From: Druceiella hillmani
Lineage: Eukaryota; Arthropoda; Insecta; Lepidoptera; Hepialidae
DNA: 64,000 nucleotides
Direction: 5' to 3'
Assembly (NCBI GenBank): GCA_039881145.1
Contig: JAYKKI010000088.1
Coordinates: 5,684,001-5,748,000 of the forward strand
This document shows, in pieces, positions 11,721 to 22,424 of the stretch. Below the pieces are notes generated by a model. It did no database searches and was not told the DNA's origin. It worked only from the letters and a program-made list of their open reading frames with translations. Both the position numbers and the translations under genes were made by a program. Within the stretch, counting starts at the first letter, position 1; each line of letters starts with the position of its first letter.

Positions 11721-11930
11721 AAACTGGTGTGTTGGGTTGACCAAAGGCATCTGACATTTGACGGTGCGGCGCACCGTGGGGACCTGGGTTTGATTCCCGG
11801 CTGCTCATCGAGCTTGACTATATTGGTGTTCTAGTTGGCTGTAAGAGATTTTCGCAGCAATAAGTCCGCCATGTGTATCAATTAGATGTATTAAAGTACA
11901 TAAATAAGGAAACAAATAAATAAAACTGGT
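11719..11930 (+). mobile_element. tRNA-derived SINE with 10-bp target site duplication
   Basis: The 10-bp word TAAAACTGGT occurs at both 11719-11728 and 11921-11930 and flanks a 192-bp element (11729-11920). The head contains a good RNA polymerase III B box, GGTTTGATTCC (11787-11797), in the context ACCTGGGTTTGATTCCCGG, with tRNA-like spacing downstream of a weaker A-box region (about 11732-11752). The body continues into AGCAATAAGTCCGCC, which from memory resembles the 3' ends of some insect LINEs. The tail is (A,T)-rich AAATAAATAAA. The intact target duplication implies a fairly recent insertion. A minus-strand open frame over the head is an artefact. Confidence 0.85.
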
Positions 11931-11999
11931 TGACCGTTTGAAAGTATTTATTTGCACTCAGGTATTCATAAATTAAAGAAAACAAATGAAATGTGAAAG

Positions 12000-12450
12000 A
12001 GTTCTTATTTTAACCGCATTCCCTCGGGAGAGCGTCATAGAGCCTTTTAAATACTAATGCCGACCCGTTATCAAACAAAGTGAAGAGGGATCAAAGAAAA
12101 AAACAAACAATGGCGCTGTGTTTTTGTAACATGTTCCGAGTTACCCCGTCAACGTGGTTACGACGCGGGCGGATACTGACCTTGATATACACAGATTGTT
12201 TCTTGTCGAGCAAGTATGCAATGGATCATTTCCTCTCATGCAGCTGAATGGTGAATGAGAGGAAATGATCTATCAATAATTTTTGCAACTTAATGTTTGT
12301 CTTAATGGTCATTCCAGTAAATGAAAATATAAGCTAGATATACCGTGAAAGGGGTGCAATAGAAGTTCTAAGACGTAACGAATGGGTTAAACGTTATGCA
12401 GTGCACTGCACGCCGGGCGACAATGCAATGCAGTGTTTGATATAGAATTC
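12000..12450. other. GC-richer island with hairpin, unassigned
   Basis: This stretch is more GC-rich than its surroundings (for example GACGCGGGCGGATACTGACC and TGCAGTGCACTGCACGCCGG) and contains a perfect 16-bp inverted repeat. It could be a remnant of a different mobile element or a conserved non-coding block. I could not assign a frame. Confidence 0.4.
12224..12270. repeat. Perfect hairpin, 16-bp stem and 15-nt loop
   Basis: GATCATTTCCTCTCAT (12224-12239) and ATGAGAGGAAATGATC (12255-12270) are exact reverse complements. The stem is shorter than a typical microRNA precursor, so I leave it as an inverted repeat. Confidence 0.9.
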
Positions 12451-13860
12451 CCTTATGAAAATTTGAATATTCATCAATGCGAGTAATATTTCACACAAAT
12501 AAAACTCGATTGTAACATTATTTCGGTGTGTTTTTCAAGTTATTTTTCGTGGTGAATTCGTCATGATAATGAATGTTTATTAGTAAAAATGATTCAGGAT
12601 ATTTGAAAAATTAAAAATAATTGTTAAATGAAAATTTAACAATAATTTTTGGTTCAAAATGTTTGCAATAAAAACTTAAACTGAAAGAATATTTTAGAAA
12701 ATTTTCGTCTTATCCAGAGACAAATTTTGCAGCATCGATTGACAAACAAGTACCAGTACAAAGTATATCAAAATTATATATAAACTTTGAAATTGGTATT
12801 TTGGGTAATACTATTTTTCAGTATCTGGTATTCTTAAAAATTCTACACGGATCTAATTTATAGGTAAAATGGAACAAAAAAGTGCAGTATCTATATAGTT
12901 TCCTTATTAATATTCGACTGAAATGAAATGGAAAGAAACGAAATAGATGTATTCAAATGTTTTCAAAGAATACACTCCTATATACCAATTAAATTTCATA
13001 GATGTGTTTACTGTATGTTATAATATTTAGTGTAAAGTATATTAAATAAGATGGTTGACAAAAATCACTTAGATTGAAATTTTCATAGAAATTAATATTC
13101 TGATATCAAGAGGAATAATTAAAGTTCCATAAATTAATGGTAATGAGTATAATTTGATTGATCTACTTAAGTCAAGATACCCAATGCTAACCAAATTCCA
13201 TGCCGTGTACTTTATCCCTAGTCGCCAATTTCTATGAAACGAATTCATTAATTGCTAGTTTTTGAATTTTGAATCGGTTCATGTTAGTTTCAACAAATCC
13301 TAATATTACGTTTATTGTTAGAGTTTTGATCCATGGTTTTCTGAGAAAATTTTCTTGACTATTTTGAGGTATTTTGAGAGTGTATATCGTATTCGATTTG
13401 GTAATATTTCAAAAGCTTACAAGCAATGATAAAAAAGACCGAATATTTTAAACTCTTTAAGAACTCCAATTTTTGAATATTAAATTAAAAATGGTAACAA
13501 ATTTATGTTTTATTAAAAGTTTAATGTGCCAAGTAGAGATAAGGTTAAGTAAATTTCGTAAGATAATAGTTTCATAAATTTATTTCTTCGTTTCTAAGTT
13601 TTAATAAACCAATTACGAGTCCTTCATTAGAAGTATGCATAATTTTCCAGAATTTCTCTGAACAGTTTAATAATATAATTTTATTACATATTTTTAAATG
13701 TTTGTACATGACAAGGAATCGCCGCAGTGTGAATTCTACTCGTAATTAGCTGGCTTCTCGGTTTGTGAAATATTAAGCAATATGCCTTCCCTATAATTTT
13801 TCAATGAATGCATATAAAAAATCTTAAAAAAATTGTGAAAAATCTAAAAAACGTTTGATC
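12450..13860. other. No feature recognised
   Basis: AT-rich DNA without a long frame, terminal repeat or similarity to the other modules that I can see. Confidence 0.5.
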
Positions 13861-14740
13861 TAAAATTTCAAGACATTTTTTCGGTTAACTTGCATCAACA
13901 TTTTTAAAGGAATACTGTTTTGAACCGCGTCCTGACACGTATTTGGCTGGTTTATTTTTATTAAAATGTTACCTGGTTATTTAAATTTTTCCGGTCACAA
14001 TAATGATATATAAAGAGGAAGATTTTTCTTATTAAGTCATTCGCTGGTTCGTTATAACGTCTGCCATGTGTAATAAAGCTAAACCTTTTAAGGAGCAATA
14101 ATGAAGATACATATACTATTTATGTTTGTACACTACGAATATAACGCTTTCATTAACATGGATGGATCATATTATGAGTATAGATTTCTTGGCTATTTAA
14201 CTATCAGTCATTATTATTTTCCTAAATCAGCACCAGCCATTTTATCCATTTTCACTGATGAAAAAACAATATGAATATGTTTGAATTTCTCTGTGACACA
14301 TAACCAAGTGCAGATAAAGGGCAAATGAAAGTCAAACCCTTTTATGAACAAAGTAATATGAGTTAAAAGCAAAAAAAGGCAGCGGTTACACTCTGCCTCT
14401 GGCACGTGTCCAGTAAGAGGGATCTCCGTCAATATTTCCGCTCATCTGTTAACTGGGCAGTAGGAAAGTAATTACTCTCGCTTCATTTAATTAAGTAAAG
14501 ACAATTTTGTAGAAACAGGTTTTCTTTTAAAGCTACGTGTTTGTAGTGACTTGTATATTTATGATAATGATTAATTTCGGCTCTCAGATTATTATATGTT
14601 GTAAAAATCTCATTTGGTAAAAAAACTTATTTAGTACGAGTTTTACGTATACACTATGGCATGTACATACATTTAAGTGTACACAGAATTACTATTAAAC
14701 TGTTTACAGTTATTAATCTTATATTTAATCTTATATTTAA

Positions 14741-14787
14741 CAAGCAATATATTTCCATGGTGAAGAACCATGGAAATATATTGCTTG
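14741..14787. repeat. Perfect hairpin, 21-bp arms, 5-nt loop
   Basis: Arms 14741-14761 and 14767-14787 are exact reverse complements around GAAGA. The right arm (ACCATGGAAATATATTGCTTG) is the resident repeat sequence, also seen in copy 2 near 9208 and copy 1 near 480. The left arm is absent from those copies and lies next to a short direct duplication (AATCTTATATTT twice). It therefore looks like a templated inverted insertion. Confidence 0.92.
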
Positions 14788-15829
14788 CTACACCTTTCAT
14801 GGACGTAATATTCACGATAGTTTTTGGGGTAATTTTAAGTAAAATTCCAGTGAGGCCGTTTTCCTTCATTTTGTATTTAGCAGTTCTGTAGTTAGAGGAG
14901 GAGCGTTGAAAATTTTCTTTTACGTTATAAACAATATCTCTTATAACTTGCATTTTAAATGGACATTTGTCTCCTCTGCAATTTTTTTATGGATGTCTTT
15001 AAATATTGGCTGTTAAGATATATGTGAGTTTATACACAACGCTAAATTTCAGGCCTATGACGACTTTTGAGATAAACAACTTTGAAAAAGAAACGTACTT
15101 GTGCGTGATCTTGAATGTATTTCGTTTCTTTGTTTTTGGGGTATGAAACTCTAAATAGGCCTATCGCTAATGTAAACATCTTTTTAGCAAGTTAACTAGA
15201 AAGCCACGTTGCACATATTAATACACATTTAAATATAAAAATACAAAGTAAACAATTGTGCAATAATGTTGTTGTGTTCTTCCTAATTAGCCATTTTAAA
15301 TGTTGTAATAATGTTGCATGAAATTAAAAAAAAAAATTTTGTGATTTATCTACCTCCTGCTTTTCCTTGACGCATATGGGTATGCTTTTCACTCTCGTAG
15401 GTGGTAGATTTATATATTCTTTTATTGATTTGGAATCGATTGCATTCAAAATCTCAAAGTATATTTTTAACCGAATCGATTTGTTCAGGAAAAGATCAAA
15501 AAAGACTTACTGAAATGCTTGTTCAAATTTTTTTTTTCATTTCTAACAAATTCTTGTCTCGGTTCAAGATTTCGAAAATTATCTGTTAGAAAATTATATA
15601 ATAATAAATCTGGGTGAATAAATAACATCTATAATGTTAAAAAATCATCAAAATTGCATTACTTGAGATATTTTTTGGCGTACATAATTAATTTCTTTAG
15701 TTTCAAATTAATATCAAAGTATTGATGATAACGAAAATATAATGATTTATCAAATTCCTTACATTTAAAATCCATCTTCTCATTTATCGTCTCCTCAGTA
15801 TTTTATATTGATTTACAATGGTAGAACCA

Positions 15830-15960
15830 TTGTAAATGGTAGAACCATTGTCTTGGGCATGTTGAAGAGTATGCCGAATAGCTTTCGTACCTGGTTTGAC
15901 CATTTAGCCAGAAAACGACCTCGCACTCTCTATCCTCCTATTTTGCCCACCATGGATAGC
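15830..15960 (-). mobile_element. Possible LINE ORF2 C-terminal fragment, sister of 1813-2037
   Basis: The minus strand reads RFLAKWSNQVRKLFGILF with a stop just upstream (after GKIGG). This corresponds to the Trp-Ser-x-x-(I/V)-(R/K) stretch before the AQDR-like motif in non-LTR reverse-transcriptase C-termini. It is the degenerate counterpart of the copy 1 fragment. A local duplication (GGTAGAACCATTGT twice, 15820-15862) interrupts its 3' side. Confidence 0.3.
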
Positions 15961-16864
15961 TTTTATAAGATATCTGCTTTGAGTAGAATCATGCCGCCAT
16001 AACAGGTATGCTAGTTTTGTTTCTTGGCATATGATGAACAACTTTGTTTTCAATTTCATCTCCTAGAGTATGGACACATTCGTTTATTTAGGAGTCCAGG
16101 GTATTCAAATTATTATGCACTAGTAAAACATTTCAAATCTATGGAGTCTTCTATTTAAGTTTTTTTTCAAATTCCCTCTCTCGACTTCGTACAGAAAAAT
16201 TGAAAATGCCAGGTTATTTCTGAGCTCATTACCTTCGTATTAACGTCAGTACCTACTTTCGTAGCGTTATTTACTTTCATGTTTTCGGAGATGTTATATG
16301 TAAAAGTTATTTTATGTTTTTTTTCATGTTTTAGTATTTATTTAATCACTATATGTTTGCAAGAATGCTGCAGCCCAAAGTCACGTGTAGCGCATTTGAT
16401 TGATACAAATTTTACCTAACTATATTTTGATACCTGCGTACACGTACCAGCAAAATATTACGCGACATTATTTGCCCTAACTCGACTTGCACTTGGATCA
16501 TTTTTATTATTGTAATATGAATTTACTATTTATTGAAATATTTTATGGATAAAATGTCCAAATTTTTAGTTAACTTTAAAAAAATAAACTGAACTGTCAC
16601 GGATCAGAAAGAAAAACAACTTAAGAATAAATGGTAACGTTGTGAAAATTAATTATGTTACCAAAGTAACACGCCGTTAAAAATAACTTACGTTGTCGGT
16701 GTAATAAGATCATTAAAGTTTTTAAAAATATTAAAATCCTGATAACTTTTACATGTAATGTTTTTATTAAAAATTAAAAACTTATATGCAATATTACACA
16801 AATTTCTATTTATATATTTATATATTTGTTATTTATATATTTGCACCAATTAAACTTGTTGTAA

Positions 16865-17235
16865 GTACAATATCAGCGTTTAAGATTATTGTTTGCGAAT
16901 AATGCTTATTCTTAAACTTTTCACTTCGAAACGTAATGGAAAAGCATCTCTTAGTAAGTTAAAAAGGATTTTCTTCCGTGACCTAATTTATTGGCTGTCA
17001 AATTTTATAACTCGACCCCGTATCGGGAACAGCCTGCGATTCGACCGGATACCTGTGAAGCTGAAAAAGTTCGCGGCGAAATTATGATTTTGACTGAATT
17101 AGTGATGAGTTGGAAAATTCGATGCGAAAATTAATGATGAAAGTTCTTACGCAGTGTTTGTTAAAACGGTAACAAATTTGTTATTATGAAATATTTTATT
17201 GAAATTCTTGTAAAATTAGGGAAAAGTAATGCACA
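16865..17235 (+). repeat. Module R, copy 3 (plus orientation)
   Basis: Keeps the lead-in TTTAAGATTATTGTTTGCGA, TGACCTAATTTATTGGCTGT, ACTCGACCCCGTATCGGGAA and TGTGAAGCTGAAAAAGTTCG, then CAGTGTTTGTTAAAACGG. It lacks the inverted duplication found at the end of copy 1, so it serves as the reference for that event. Confidence 0.85.
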
Positions 17236-17959
17236 AATATGTTAAATTGGAAAGAATATTATAGGAAATGGTATTCAATTCTTTTTTATAATTATATTCT
17301 CTTAATTATTTACTCTTTTTTCAATTTGTGTTTCTAACCGCTTTTTCATTCACCAGAATGCTGTAATTAATATTTACGCCAAATTGGCCCGAATTGATAT
17401 TTTAAAAGAATGTTCAAAAATTTAACCCGCTTTTTGGTTATTTAGACAATGTAATAATGTTTGAAGCGTGTAACTGAAAATTAATGTTCGAAAATTTAAC
17501 TCAAAAGTAGACAAATGTAGTAAAATTTTAATCACTTTTAGGGATTCTATATTAAAAAAATCTTAACTAGGTATGTAGAGTGTCAACACAATAAACTTTT
17601 TGACCACTGATTACAATATTATTTTTGTCCTTTATATTTCTTTTAAGGAATGTCTCTTTTCCTGACAATAGTTAACAAATATATGTGTCATGGCTGTATG
17701 ATATCTTGTTTGAATCATGGGTAAATATCTTGGTGGAATCTTTGTCTTATTAACGATGTTTATTAGACTAGCAATGGTGAATCAAAGAAATAAACTTTTA
17801 TGGATTCAAATGATATTCAATTTAGCTTTAGTAGTTCTCTGATACGCGATGACCCAGAAAACTTAGGATAACATTTTCTAAACACTTCAACGCAGGTTTT
17901 TCTAAAGAATAAATTTTTTTTCAAATGTTTTATCTTCTATTCTTTGTTTTATTTGTGGA

Positions 17960-18700
17960 TTCAAAAGTATGTCCCATTTAATTTTGTCGCAACAGCTTCG
18001 CATATTCTAAAAATTTATCTTGCAAAAATTTAGTGCTGTTCGTATCCACTACATTCAAGAAGTTTTTTTATTAATCTCAATTTTAAGTGCCAAAATAGCC
18101 AAAGTATTTCATATTCTATATTGGCTCACTCTTGTTATTTTTCTGTCTTGGGATAAGTGACACTTTTATAATCTTTAACTTTTTCATGTAATGGTTTTGC
18201 CTCTATCTGTTATGATATTGGCAACTTCTTTATGGAATAAAATTGTAATCCTAATAAATTAAAAAGTGCAATAACCTTTAATTGTCACAATTTTTTAAAA
18301 CTATGTCTACCATAATGAATATTTGCTTGCAGAAATGTTATATAAACATAAGAATCTTTTACATTGGTAACATGATCTATTAGTATGGAGGAAATTTTAT
18401 TTTCTTTAGGAACCATCAAGGAAAAATGCTGCTACCCTAATATGTATTACCGATCCAATGTTTTGAGTACAATGTTAACATCAATACAGAATACCAGGTG
18501 ACCCTCCTATAAGAAAAATTTATGTAGCTTATCACTATATTGCTCAAAATAATATATTTTTTCTTTGGCTCCAAAAAAGCCTAGCCCTTCAAGACAAATA
18601 TTCCTTCGATAAGTTTATATCCTGTACCGATTTATTAATATCTTCAGGTTTTTATAGATCTGTTTCCCTAATTAGCCATAACGATATCTATTTCCATCGG
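17960..18700 (-). pseudogene. Relic of a multicopy transposon-associated protein, function unknown
   Basis: The minus strand, with frameshifts and stops, reads PEDINKSVQDINLSKE (near 18651), then HVTNVKDSYVYITFLQANIH (near 18376 downward), LKVIALFNLLGLQF (near 18274) and a basic stretch ending LNGTYF (near 17963). The order and wording resemble a multicopy family of uncharacterised insect proteins (an INxSVxxLxLSK motif, then a DLKVIALLLGLQ-like motif) that I believe is transposon-linked. It lies inside the 1.37-kb insertion private to repeat copy 3, which fits mobility. The family assignment is from memory. The gene is clearly dead. Confidence 0.45.
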
Positions 18701-18714
18701 GCCTTCATTTATAC

Positions 18715-18773
18715 CGGAATTTTGAGGTAGTTCTGATACAGGCCACATATTCAAATCTGTTAGTATATACTAT

Positions 18774-18817
<44 letters not shown>

Positions 18818-18876
18818 ATAGTATATACTAACAGATTTGAATATGTGGCCTGTATCAGAACTACCTCAAAATTCCG
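18715..18876. repeat. 162-bp perfect palindrome with (AT)n centre
   Basis: The left arm begins CGGAATTTTGAGGTAGTTCT at 18715; the right arm ends with its exact reverse complement at 18876. The centre of symmetry is 18795.5, inside a TA run of about 44 bp. I checked the arms base by base outside the TA run and found no mismatch over about 58 bp per side. No coding content. It lies at the right edge of the copy-3-specific insertion. Confidence 0.95.
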
Positions 18877-19437
18877 ACATAAAAATTCCGATATAAAAAA
18901 AATGTCACATCTAGAATCATCGCTATAATTTTCCTGTCGTTTATAATATTTGTTTCATAATCTGAAGTTGAGTAATTTCGGAAATAAGGGGAGTTGACAT
19001 ATTTTTTGCATATTTACCAGTAAATTTCTGAATAAGTCATCCTAAGTTATGAAAAAAATATTCTTGAGACCAGTCATTAGGTCATAATTTCAATTATTAC
19101 GTCTTCCCATAAATAGAATTAAGACAGTTGTTTCCAATAATTAATTTGCTTTCCCCCTAAAATTTCCCCGTGAGAAATTTTTGAGTGTTAACTCTTGAGA
19201 TATGTGCGGATTAATATTTGTAATTACTAAGCCAATTTCAAGATCAATGGCGTGTTTGTTTATTTGTTGATGTGACAGACGGATAGACATACACGTGATT
19301 GATCAGATAGGGGTTCCGTTATTCTAGGTATGATTAGGGATTCGATCCACTTTTCAAGTACAGAACTCTAGAAACATATTTATTAAATTATGCTAGTAAT
19401 AACACAGTTGTAAATATCCAGAATACAAACGACACGT

Positions 19438-20250
19438 ACTTATTTTATTTATTTATAAATTTAATGAAAAATAATCTGGCAAACTTTCTGCTGCAACAAC
19501 ACTCTTATAATTTAAGAGTTACGGCGTATTAGTGAGCATATAGGTTAGGCAGGTAACCACACGTAATAACAGAATATAAAAGATAAAATATTGGAAAACA
19601 ACAAAACAGATCAAAGAAAACAAAATGAAAACACAAAACAATACAATTTGATTCTGGATCTGGATTGAGGGTTAACAGAAACAAGGAAAAGGATTATGGG
19701 AGTGGGATGTTAAAGGAAATGGAACGGTTAATATAAAATTAGGGAAGATATTTTCATACCGCTTTTGAATGCTAGGAGGGCGGTGAAAATCTGATATTGG
19801 AATTGAGTTTGTTCCATGACTTGGCAGCACGAAAAGGGAACAAAAGATGTATATCCAGGCAATGGCTAGAAAGAGCTGTGATTTGCAACGCGATATTTAA
19901 AATATTATAAAGCAATGAAAGAATTCAAAAATTACTTCGATCACAAATCTCCATACATTTGAGACGCGTTCAGATTTTTGAGGCTGAAAATGTTGCAATA
20001 CATATATGTTTGAACGTGTTGGAGGTTTATTATGCAATTGTTCTAAAATACCTGTATAGCCCACAGCTTCGTGGCGTATTAGGGGCGATAGCAGCGTTTG
20101 ACACGGGTGAATATTACTTTCGAGGGGAATTAAATATTGAAGACCTTTAAGAGAGTGTATTGCGCTGAAGACACGACCACTTACATCATTAACCTGGGGC
20201 TGCCAAGTAAGAAATATTTTGAGGACAGATACAAAAATTACCACTGGTGA
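19438..20250 (-). mobile_element. 5'-truncated CR1/jockey-type LINE, ORF2 C-terminus and 3' end
   Basis: The minus-strand frame (20244 downward) reads VSGRVFSAIHSLKGLQYLIP, then QTLLSPLI and LEQLHNKPP. This matches the linker after the reverse-transcriptase domain of CR1/jockey-clade LINEs. Further on, after frameshifts, FRAAKSWNKLNSNIRF (about 19830-19780) matches the conserved end motif (AxxxWNxLPxxIR). The 3' tail is (AAAT)-like at 19438-19460, typical of CR1-type elements. The upstream catalytic domain is missing. Comparison with copy 1 (4240-4480) shows it is inserted into the large repeat. Confidence 0.75.
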
Positions 20251-20479
20251 ACAGTTTAATTTTCAAAATTTTTTTTTGTCTGGCGTTATTAAGTCGATAA
20301 ATTCAATAACACGTTTACATGACCATTACTATTGCATGTATATTATTATTGATAAATCACAACGTGAGTATATCAAGCAAGCTTATTGTGAATATAACAA
20401 GAAACACCTCAAGTGTATTATTCTGATTATTATCAGTTATTATATTATTATATTATGTAGTTATTCTGATTATTATCAA

Positions 20480-20955
20480 TAAAAATATGATAAATAAACA
20501 GAGGAAAATAAACGAGTCAATGTTTTAGTGAGATTAATAATAAATCATATTTCGGTTTGCTGTTTTCGGATCTGGATCTTAAAATTTATTTTTTAAATCT
20601 CTCGCTTTAAATTAAGGTGGTGACAACACCCAATGAGTTTAAATAATCTGATTTTTAAGCTCCGCTCCCAAGTTCCACCCGTTATTATTTCCGATAAACT
20701 AGCACCAAGCCAAAACGCCGGCATATTCGCGAACTAAATTATCCACGGTTTATGCCCTTTGAAATGTTAATATCATATTTGAACGTTACAAAAGCGTATT
20801 TACGAAAAACGCCTGTTTTTACGAAGTTTATTATAAACTCTAGGAATGAGTAGTATAATTATTTTATATGAAAAAAATCTGCATTTTTAATTCAAACATA
20901 TTTTTGTTTTTAAACTGTTATATAATTGAAATATTTCATTTCGTGATGTCTATTA

Positions 20956-20958
<3 letters not shown>
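20480..20958. other. No feature recognised
   Basis: AT-rich sequence with a slightly GC-richer patch at 20660-20760 (CCGATAAACTAGCACCAAGC). No frame or repeat assigned. Confidence 0.5.
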
Positions 20959-21152
<194 letters not shown>

Positions 21153-21899
21153 TATATGTAATTAATGCGCGAATCTATAGTGATATTTTTATATATTTTA
21201 TGTAAATTTGATTTTTAAGTTTTCCTGCCATAGCCGTTGTATTGCTAATCAAATTAACCATCTCTCAGTCTCGTTATTATTATTAGTTACTATTTAATTT
21301 ATTCATTCAACTATTAAATACATCTGACTTATTCAAACTAGTAAATTATTTTAGTTAGTAAACACTTAAGAAATATTGGAATTTTTTCCTTAATTACCCC
21401 AAGATCAGCCCTAGATTTTTAATAAAAATTTTAAACCAAGATAATGTATTATAATTTATTAAAATTTGGTACACAAAACTTCTAAAAAAAGAACCCGTTT
21501 ATCCATAAATACTAGCTTTTACTTTGGCTTTCACTGACGTTGTTATGGTTAAACACTTATAAAGAGAAAATTAAAACATGCAGCACCAGGTATAATGATT
21601 AAATGAAATTAATTATTATGCTTATATTTACCTGAATGGTTAATACAAATAATAAGGAAAACAAACATATTTCCTCTAAGTTAGGAATTAGATGGAATGA
21701 TTCTGTTGTTAATTTATATTGCGTACCAAAAACTCACGTCTATCCGTAGTTTCGTCTTAGTGATGCTTCACTTTTCCCATTGTATGCTTTTTGGTTTCAC
21801 TAACATTTTTCTCAGAAGAATGAGATTTATTCAAATATAAAATAACCTGTGCTATTTTTCAGTCAATAAGCTATATCTGTACAAAATACCACGGCAATC

Positions 21900-22420
21900 T
21901 GTTATTTCATTCTGACGTGAAAGAAGAACAAACAAACGCACTTTGACATTTATAATATTAAATAGGGTTATATTAGTGAGCATGATATTTACCCGGTTAA
22001 AAAGAAGTTTACATCATTTAGCGGTTCGTCAATCATCTTTGTGCAAATCATTTCGATTTGTTACTTTGTTGCCACGTAAAAGAAGCACAAACCAATACAC
22101 TTTTGAATTTTTAATTGCTGGGATTTTTATATCACTTAGATTAAAATTTCTTGTGTTGAAAGTAACCTATGACTTGAAAAAAAAGGTTGAAAGTGACCCG
22201 TCAACCTGCAGGAAGGAAAAACTGTCACACTCTTGTATTTTTAATATTTGTTGAAATTGCGATATCAGTTGGGATATATGTAATGGGTTAAAAAGTGACC
22301 TATATTATTTTTGACCCACCAATTATCTTTCTACAAAAAATGATATCAACCTCTTGTCCCATTGCCAAATGAAAGAGGGACAAACAAACACACTTTGCCA
22401 CTCATAAAATTAGAATTTCT
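21900..22420 (+). repeat. ~150-165 bp tandem repeat, left array (about 3 diverged units)
   Basis: Each unit carries a word like GAAAGAAGRACAAACAAACR, then CACTTT and ATTTATAATATTA or ATTTTTAATATT, followed by a GGGATTATCATATTAGG-type stretch and CTCTGTGCA/CTTTGTGCA. Anchors are near 21929, 22089, a poorer one near 22218, and 22380. The same unit recurs at 24310-24960. From memory, the ACTTTCGCATTTATAATATTA word resembles a common arthropod repeat end. Confidence 0.8.
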
Positions 22421-22424
22421 CTTT

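Larger units (their letters stand above)
13860..20480 (+). repeat. Large dispersed repeat, copy 3 (with two insertions)
   Basis: This is the longest copy. It starts like copy 2 (TTTTTCGGTTAACTTGCATC) and runs through module A (14260-14500), a minisatellite-like word present once (16240-16275), module R (16865-17235) and the 3900-4480 equivalent. Relative to copy 1 it carries about 1.37 kb of extra DNA at 17580-18950 and a LINE at 19438-20250. This order proves that both were inserted after the parent repeat. Confidence 0.75.

Noticed and set aside
11578..11808. Minus-strand 76-residue protein over the SINE
   Set aside because: Read through the SINE head on the wrong strand and into flanking DNA; no independent support.
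11729..11820. Functional tRNA gene
   Set aside because: Good B box, but no complete cloverleaf that I can fold; the LINE-like tail and target duplication show that it is a SINE.
12224..12270. microRNA precursor
   Set aside because: Perfect stem of only 16 bp with a 15-nt loop, no extended imperfect stem, and many similar hairpins nearby without such a role.
16893..17087. Small conserved protein in module R (also suggested at 2966-3208 and 60951-61136)
   Set aside because: Similar peptides (RDLIYWLSNF, TRPR) appear because the DNA is related; other copies such as 5650-6020 carry stops, and insertions are not in multiples of three.
19897..20244. Intact host gene of 115 codons on the minus strand
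   Set aside because: Its residues match the post-reverse-transcriptase region of CR1/jockey LINEs and continue, after frameshifts, into a LINE 3' end.
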